This document shows positions 59,337 through 64,000 of a DNA stretch of 64,000 nucleotides, piece after piece. The number at the start of each line of letters is the position of its first letter. Position 1 is the stretch's first letter. The notes beneath the pieces were generated by a model. It did no database searches, was not told the origin of the DNA, and saw only the letters and a list, made by a program, of their open reading frames with translations. A program made the position numbers and the translations under genes. Origin of the DNA: Gemmatimonadota bacterium (GTDB lineage: Bacteria > Gemmatimonadota > Gemmatimonadetes > Gemmatimonadales > GWC2-71-9); NCBI GenBank assembly GCA_003221035.1, contig QHUB01000020.1:1-64000 (forward strand), written 5' to 3'.

Positions 59337-61651
59337 TAATGCCAGCCCTCCGTCTTCACCTCGGCAAGCACCGACTCCAGCGGATTCAATTGCACCTCGG
59401 TCGGCTCGGCGGGCAGCCGAATCCGGGTCTCCGACGTCGGACCGCGGACGGCGATTCGGACGAGCGCCTCGCCCTGCGCGAACTTGATCAGCACCGGCAC
59501 GTACATCGAGAAGCCGTCCGGGACGTCGCTCTGCCGTACCCGCATACGCAGCGCGCGTCCGTTGCCGCCGCTGTCAGGTTCGGTCGTCCAGGAGAAGGTA
59601 TACGTCGGGACCGCGGTGCCATAGACCCATTCGTTGAAGAACCAGTCCATCGGTTGTCCGACGTGGCGCTCCACGACCTTCTGGAAATCGTCGGTGGTCG
59701 CCCGCTTGCCGCGGTAGCTCGTGTAAAAGTCGTGCATCGTGGCGACGAAGCGGTCTTCGCTCATGGTATGCGTGTCGAGCAGCATATTCCGCAGCATGTG
59801 CAGGACCCACGCGCCCTTCTCGTAGGTGATCAGCTGATAGTCGCCGCGCCAGCTGTCCGCGGCGCGCGTGCCGATGCCCAGCGGGGCCGCCTTCGTACGC
59901 TCCCGTCGGATGACCTCGCGCGAATTCTTCAGGGCTTTCAGGTACTTGTCGTTGTCGTGCAGGATCATCTGCATGTACCACATGCCCGAGAACTCGGAGA
60001 ATCCCTCCGAGAGCCAGCGGTCGCGGTATCCGGCGGGTTCGACGCCGATCCCCCACCACTGATGCGCCATCTCGTGCGCCCGAAAGATCTCGTCTTCGCC
60101 GTCGGTCGAGAGTCCGAGGAATGTGGTAAACGAGAGGTGGATCATGCCGGGAAAGGCTTCGCCGTGGAAGTACGGGATTTCCGTCGCCACATACTGATGG
60201 AACAGCGGCGGGCCGTACATCTGCGTGAAGAAGGAGAGGCTGTTCGCGACGTCCGCGCCGACCATATCCGCGGGATTGCGCGCCGACGGAATGAAGCGGT
60301 GGATGGCGGCGTGCGCATCGGTGTTGACATGCACCGTCACCGGCGGGATCCGCGGGTCTTTGATGTCGATCTCGTCGAAGTGGCCGATGTTGAACGAGAT
60401 GTTTCGCGCCGGCCGCTCGCTCACCCAGTGCGTCGTGGTCACGTCGCCGGTCGTCGAGGAATCGGCCAGCTGGCCGATGGCCGCGAATTTCAGCTTGCGC
60501 GGCGTGTGGAATGTCATCGTCACCGGGACGCTCTGCACGAAGCTGTAGCGCGGGAACCAGGTGCTCGACGACTTGATGTAGGCCCACTGGTCGAGCGTCG
60601 TGGCGAGCGAGCGCTCGGACTGATCGAACCACGGCGGGATGATATCGTCGAGTGTCGAGCCGAAGCCGATCAGGTTGCCGTGATAGACGAAGCGCAGGTC
60701 GAGGGTGTCGCCGCCGGCGAGCGGTTTGGGGAAGCGCACCCAGAGCTCGCCTTCATCCTTCTTGCGATGGAACGTGAGCGGTGTGCCGTCTTTGGTCGTG
60801 ATGGAGTCGACTTCGAGCTCGCCGTAGAGTCCGAAGTCGGCCCACTGGAGCGGAAAGCGTCCCGGACGTCCCACGACGCGCTCGTTCGCTTTGCCCGCGT
60901 ACTTGTAGTTGTTGTCGATGCTCGCTTCGAGATCGTAGTTGACCGCGATGAGCGCGTCGGGTTGCTCGTCGGCCACCGAGAGGCCTTTCACGATCTCGTT
61001 CGCGCTCTGGAATTGGCAGACGACCTCGGTGCGCTGTCCGGGCATGTGGCCGCGCCGCAGCAGGAAGACTTCTTCGGCGTAGGCGGGATCGTACTGGATC
61101 ATCACGCTCTCGCCCTTCTGGCGCTTGACGTAGGCGGCGAAGTAGCCGGTGTTCGTGGCGTTGAGCGCCGCGATGAGCAGACTTTCATCGGCGCTGTGCG
61201 CGCTTTTCTCCATGACGTAATCGAGCGCGGCGTCGATCGCGGCGCTCGGATCCGGCGCGTTGCCCGGTGCGGGACCGAATTTCAGCGAACGCGCGAGCTC
61301 GGTGCCGGTCGAGTCGGCGAACAGGAACACCGCCGCGGTGATGGGTCCATTGATCGTCGTGTCGCCCATGACGCGTTTGAGATTGAACTGCTCGACTACG
61401 AGCGGCGGCGCGAAGGACAGTGATCCCGAGCCGACGTACGCGATGCCGATGGGACGGCCGCCGACGGGCGTGAGCTGGAAGGCAAAGCCGTCGTCGAGCC
61501 GCAGCTCCATCACATCGCGGCGGAGCACCACGCCGTGGACGGCCGCGACCCCGTTGGGCAGGGTAGCAAGGTTTTTCAGTTGATCGTAGACTGTGTCGTA
61601 GGGCGTCTGGACGGCGCTGAGTGCGACAAACAATGCGACGACGGCGTGCAT
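59336..61651 (-). CDS. M1 family zinc aminopeptidase-like protein, exported
   Basis: The 771-residue protein has a signal peptide (MHAVVALFVALSAVQ). A large N-terminal domain without clear family resemblance is followed by an M1 catalytic domain with HEMAHQWWG (His526, Glu527, His530) and WLSEGFSEFSG (Glu549 as third ligand). YEKGAWVLHMLRNML and a final beta region follow. The usual GAMEN motif is not clearly present; a related FHGEAFPGMIHLSF takes its place. ATG 61651 has GGAGG five bases upstream. It is first in an operon with the CDP-alcohol transferase and double-plug genes. Confidence 0.88.
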   Translation of the reverse strand: MHAVVALFVALSAVQTPYDTVYDQLKNLATLPNGVAAVHGVVLRRDVMELRLDDGFAFQLTPVGGRPIGIAYVGSGSLSFAPPLVVEQFNLKRVMGDTTINGPITAAVFLFADSTGTELARSLKFGPAPGNAPDPSAAIDAALDYVMEKSAHSADESLLIAALNATNTGYFAAYVKRQKGESVMIQYDPAYAEEVFLLRRGHMPGQRTEVVCQFQSANEIVKGLSVADEQPDALIAVNYDLEASIDNNYKYAGKANERVVGRPGRFPLQWADFGLYGELEVDSITTKDGTPLTFHRKKDEGELWVRFPKPLAGGDTLDLRFVYHGNLIGFGSTLDDIIPPWFDQSERSLATTLDQWAYIKSSSTWFPRYSFVQSVPVTMTFHTPRKLKFAAIGQLADSSTTGDVTTTHWVSERPARNISFNIGHFDEIDIKDPRIPPVTVHVNTDAHAAIHRFIPSARNPADMVGADVANSLSFFTQMYGPPLFHQYVATEIPYFHGEAFPGMIHLSFTTFLGLSTDGEDEIFRAHEMAHQWWGIGVEPAGYRDRWLSEGFSEFSGMWYMQMILHDNDKYLKALKNSREVIRRERTKAAPLGIGTRAADSWRGDYQLITYEKGAWVLHMLRNMLLDTHTMSEDRFVATMHDFYTSYRGKRATTDDFQKVVERHVGQPMDWFFNEWVYGTAVPTYTFSWTTEPDSGGNGRALRMRVRQSDVPDGFSMYVPVLIKFAQGEALVRIAVRGPTSETRIRLPAEPTEVQLNPLESVLAEVKTEGWH

Positions 61652-61692
61652 GCAGACCTCCAACGTGAAAGGAGGGGCTAACCCTGATGGCA

Positions 61693-61775
61693 CGGAGGGC
61701 ACAGGATTCGAACCTGTAAGGGCTTGCGCCCGCCGGTTTTCAAGACCGGTGCCTTAGCCATTCGGCCAGCCCTCC
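61693..61775 (-). tRNA. tRNA-Ser (anticodon UGA)
   Basis: The minus strand begins GGAGGGCTGGCCGAATGG. The anticodon arm ACCGGTCTTGAAAACCGG has TGA in its loop. The variable arm is GGGCGCAAGCCC, the T-arm ACAGGTTCGAATCCTGT, and the acceptor GCCCTCC ends with discriminator G. CCA is not encoded. Confidence 0.95.
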
Positions 61776-62028
61776 AACGCCTGTAACCTACTCGCCGGTC
61801 TGCGTGTCCCAAAGCGAAATTGTGACGTTTCGCGCGGCTCTTGCCGGCCTCGCGAATTTCGGTGTATGTTCGGGTCCCTTAAGCGTTACACGATCGGGAC
61901 CGGCGAATGTCGATTTCCCGCGTTCTCTTTCGACGTATTAGCAGCGCAGATCTGGAACTCGCGCCTGAGCGGTCCCGTTACGTGAGGGACTGTCCGGCCG
62001 AATCATTTTCCTGGGAAAATTTTCGCAT

Positions 62029-64000
62029 ATGAAACTGTCCGAAACCGCCATTCGCCGCCCCGTGCTCGCGAGCATGCTCTCCGGGGCGCTCGTGCTCTTC
62101 GGCTTCATCGGCTACACGCGACTCTCGGTGCGCGAGCTGCCCGACATCGATCCCCCGGTCATCTCGGTCACGACGGTGCTGCCCGGCGCGAACGCCCAGG
62201 TCGTCGAGACCGCGGTGACCGACGTGCTCGAAGAAGAGCTCTCGACCATCCAGGGCATCCGGACGTTGAGCAGCCAGTCGGCGGAGCAGACGAGCAACAT
62301 CACGCTCGAGTTCACGCTCGACCGGCCGGTGGACGTGGCCGCGCAGGACGTGCGCGACAAGGTGTCGCGCGTGCGCGGACGGCTGCCGATCGACGTGCTC
62401 GAGCCGGTGATCGCGAAGCAGTCGGCGGATGCGCAGCCGTTCTTCTGGCTGGCGCTGTCGAGCGACAACTACGACCTGATGCAGCTGTCGGACGTGGCCG
62501 ATCGGTTGGTGAAGGCGCGGCTCCAGAGCCTGCCGGGCGTCGGCAGCGCCCAGATCTTCGGCGAGCGGCGCTACTCGATGCGCGTCTGGGTCGATCCCGA
62601 AGCACTCTCGGCGCGCGGCATGACCGTGCAGGACATCGAGAGCGCGATCGCCTCGCGCAATGTCGAGATCCCGGCAGGTCGAATCGAGTCCACGCGCCGC
62701 GAATTCTCCGTCCGCTCCCTCGGCGAGCTGAAGACGCCGCAGGAGTTCGGCGAGATGGTGGTCGCCGGCCGGGGCACCCAGCTCGTCAAGTTGAAGGACG
62801 TCGCGCGCGTGGAGCTCGGCCCTGAAGACGATCGCTCGATCTTCCGGTGGTCGGGACATCCGTCCGTCGCGATCGGTGTCGTCCGCCAATCGAAGGCGAA
62901 TCTGATCGACGTGGCCCGGCGCATTCGGGAAACGCTGCCCAGCATTCAGCAGACGCTGCCGACCGGCGTCAAGCTCGAAAGCGCGTATGACGGCTCCTTG
63001 TTCGTCACGCACTCGATCGACGACGCGAAGCTGACGCTGCTCATCGCGGCGATCCTGGTCGTGCTGATCATCTTTGTGTTCCTGCGCAACGTCCGCGCCA
63101 CGATCATCCCGGGACTGGCGATCCCGGCGTCGATCATCGCGACGTTCGCGATCATGTACTTCCTGGGATTTTCGATCAACAACTTTACGCTGCTCGCGCT
63201 GACGATCGCGATCGGCATCGTCGTGGATGACGCGATCATCGTGCTCGAGAACGCGTTCCGGCACCAGGAAGAGCTGCACGAACAGCCGGAACAGGCGGCG
63301 GTGAACGGAACCAACGAAATCGGGTTCGCCGTCATCGCGACCACGATCGCGCTCGTCGCCGTGTTCTCACCGCTCGCGTTCCTGACGGGCACCGCGGGCC
63401 GATTGCTCAGCGAATTCGGCATTGCGGTCGCCGGCGCCGTCGTGATCTCGGGTTTCGTTGCGCTGACGCTCACGCCGATGCTCTGCGCCAAGATCCTGCG
63501 CATGCAACAGCAGCACGGCCGGTTCTTCGAGATGTTCGAGAGCGGGTTCAAGGCGCTCTCGGAACGGTATTCGCGGCTGCTGCGTCGCGCGGTCGAACAC
63601 CGTGCCGCCGTCCTGCTCGGCACGGTGGTGGTCGTGGCGGTTTCGGTATTCCTGTTCATGATATTCCCGGCGACGCGGCTGCAGAATGAGCTGATCCCGG
63701 AAGACGATCGCGGCTTTTTCCTGATCGTCGTACGCGGGCCGGAAGGTGCATCCCTGCCGTACACCGACAGCTACGTGCGCCAGGTCGAAGGAATCCTTGG
63801 ACACACGCCCGGCGTGCGAGGGTACTTCACGATCGTCGGCGGATTTGCGGGTGGCGTGAACAGCGCTTTCGTCGGCGTCATCATGGAGGATTGGGGCAAG
63901 CGCCCGCCGGTGGCACGGACGATCGGCGGGCTGTTCCCGCAACTCATGGGGATCCCCGGAGTCCTGGCGTTCCCATACGCGCCCGGCGCGATCGGGTTCG
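62029..64000 (+). CDS. RND-family efflux transporter (HAE1/AcrB-like), N-terminal part
   Basis: The gene runs off the window; 657 codons are present. It begins MKLSETAIRRPVLASMLSGAL with the first membrane helix, then the conserved YTRLSVRELPDIDPPVISV and GANAQVVETAVTDVLEEEL of the pump's porter domain. Helices 2-6 include IAIGIVVDDAIIVLEN with the Asp-Asp pair needed for proton flow. Such pumps export drugs, dyes or lipids with a periplasmic adaptor, which is not in view. The 253 bases before it (61776-62028) hold no gene I can see. An imperfect TTTTCC/GGAAAA hairpin lies just before the ATG, and no clear ribosome-binding site is present. Confidence 0.92.
   Translation, partial: MKLSETAIRRPVLASMLSGALVLFGFIGYTRLSVRELPDIDPPVISVTTVLPGANAQVVETAVTDVLEEELSTIQGIRTLSSQSAEQTSNITLEFTLDRPVDVAAQDVRDKVSRVRGRLPIDVLEPVIAKQSADAQPFFWLALSSDNYDLMQLSDVADRLVKARLQSLPGVGSAQIFGERRYSMRVWVDPEALSARGMTVQDIESAIASRNVEIPAGRIESTRREFSVRSLGELKTPQEFGEMVVAGRGTQLVKLKDVARVELGPEDDRSIFRWSGHPSVAIGVVRQSKANLIDVARRIRETLPSIQQTLPTGVKLESAYDGSLFVTHSIDDAKLTLLIAAILVVLIIFVFLRNVRATIIPGLAIPASIIATFAIMYFLGFSINNFTLLALTIAIGIVVDDAIIVLENAFRHQEELHEQPEQAAVNGTNEIGFAVIATTIALVAVFSPLAFLTGTAGRLLSEFGIAVAGAVVISGFVALTLTPMLCAKILRMQQQHGRFFEMFESGFKALSERYSRLLRRAVEHRAAVLLGTVVVVAVSVFLFMIFPATRLQNELIPEDDRGFFLIVVRGPEGASLPYTDSYVRQVEGILGHTPGVRGYFTIVGGFAGGVNSAFVGVIMEDWGKRPPVARTIGGLFPQLMGIPGVLAFPYAPGAIGF

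Noticed and set aside
61978-63279. 433-codon antisense frame at the end of the window
   Set aside because: It lies opposite the RND pump, whose conserved motifs fix the coding strand.

Overview
The window is GC-rich chromosomal DNA of a Gram-negative soil- or sediment-type bacterium, most likely a member of the Gemmatimonadota. This rests on the mix of many exported metallopeptidases, lipoproteins with Gly- or Pro-rich linkers, TonB-plug-like repeats carrying a 'GHxxGVIxV' ending, the DUF4159/DUF4175 block and TTG/GTG starts. I could not run a phylogenetic test, so the phylum is an inference. The window holds no prophage, insertion sequence or CRISPR array. Three tRNA genes (Gln-UUG, Ser-GCU, Ser-UGA) lie on the minus strand.

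Layout. 1-3.2 kb is an accessory patch: the end of an S9 peptidase, a frameshifted PD40 remnant, a PIN/Phd toxin-antitoxin pair with a clear palindromic operator, a PP2C phosphatase, a truncated Uma2 gene and a lipoprotein. It is bounded by tRNA-Gln and by a duplicate of that tRNA's 3' end. 3.3-8.5 kb holds an AsmA-like protein, a thioesterase/nitronate monooxygenase pair and an ABC-F ATPase. 8.5-19.7 kb holds a secreted GH20 hexosaminidase, then a tight operon of two class-III aminotransferases, a two-subunit CoA-transferase, a DUF885 hydrolase and a propeller-PHP hydrolase. 19.6-24.6 kb holds M28 and M13 peptidases, with a MerR regulator reading away from them. 24.7-31.1 kb holds an RCC1-repeat lipoprotein and a minus-strand run pdxJ, FimL-like, flippase-like, ispE. 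31.1-43.2 kb holds mce, trxA and a long overlapping series rsmI, DUF4159, DUF4175, TPR, Tat-exported protein, JAB-DinG helicase. 43.2-47.6 kb holds a dapL-like aminotransferase, a Pro-rich membrane protein, an amidohydrolase and a phosphoesterase. 47.6-52.4 kb is an outer-membrane redox-like patch: CHRD protein, blue-copper protein, a beta-barrel fused to a blue-copper domain, gltX, and divergently a cytochrome c fused to a beta-barrel. 52.6-61.7 kb holds an alpha-carbonic anhydrase, M61 peptidase, MscS channel, DJ-1/PfpI protein, double-plug protein, CDP-alcohol phosphatidyltransferase and M1 aminopeptidase. The window ends inside an RND efflux pump gene.

Main themes. (1) Peptide and amino-sugar scavenging: S9, DUF885, M28, M13, M61, M1 and GH20 enzymes are mostly exported, and the aminotransferase/CoA-transferase operon could feed amino acids into CoA thioesters. 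(2) Possible electron transfer across the outer membrane: a heme-porin and a copper-porin fusion lie on either side of gltX. (3) Gene expression: at least eight genes have a TAnnnT -10-like hexamer only 6-7 bases before the start codon and no ribosome-binding site, which points to leaderless transcripts; other genes have good Shine-Dalgarno sites. (4) A family of short palindromes with AGGGGCG/CGCCCCT arms occurs four times, twice inside one reading frame.
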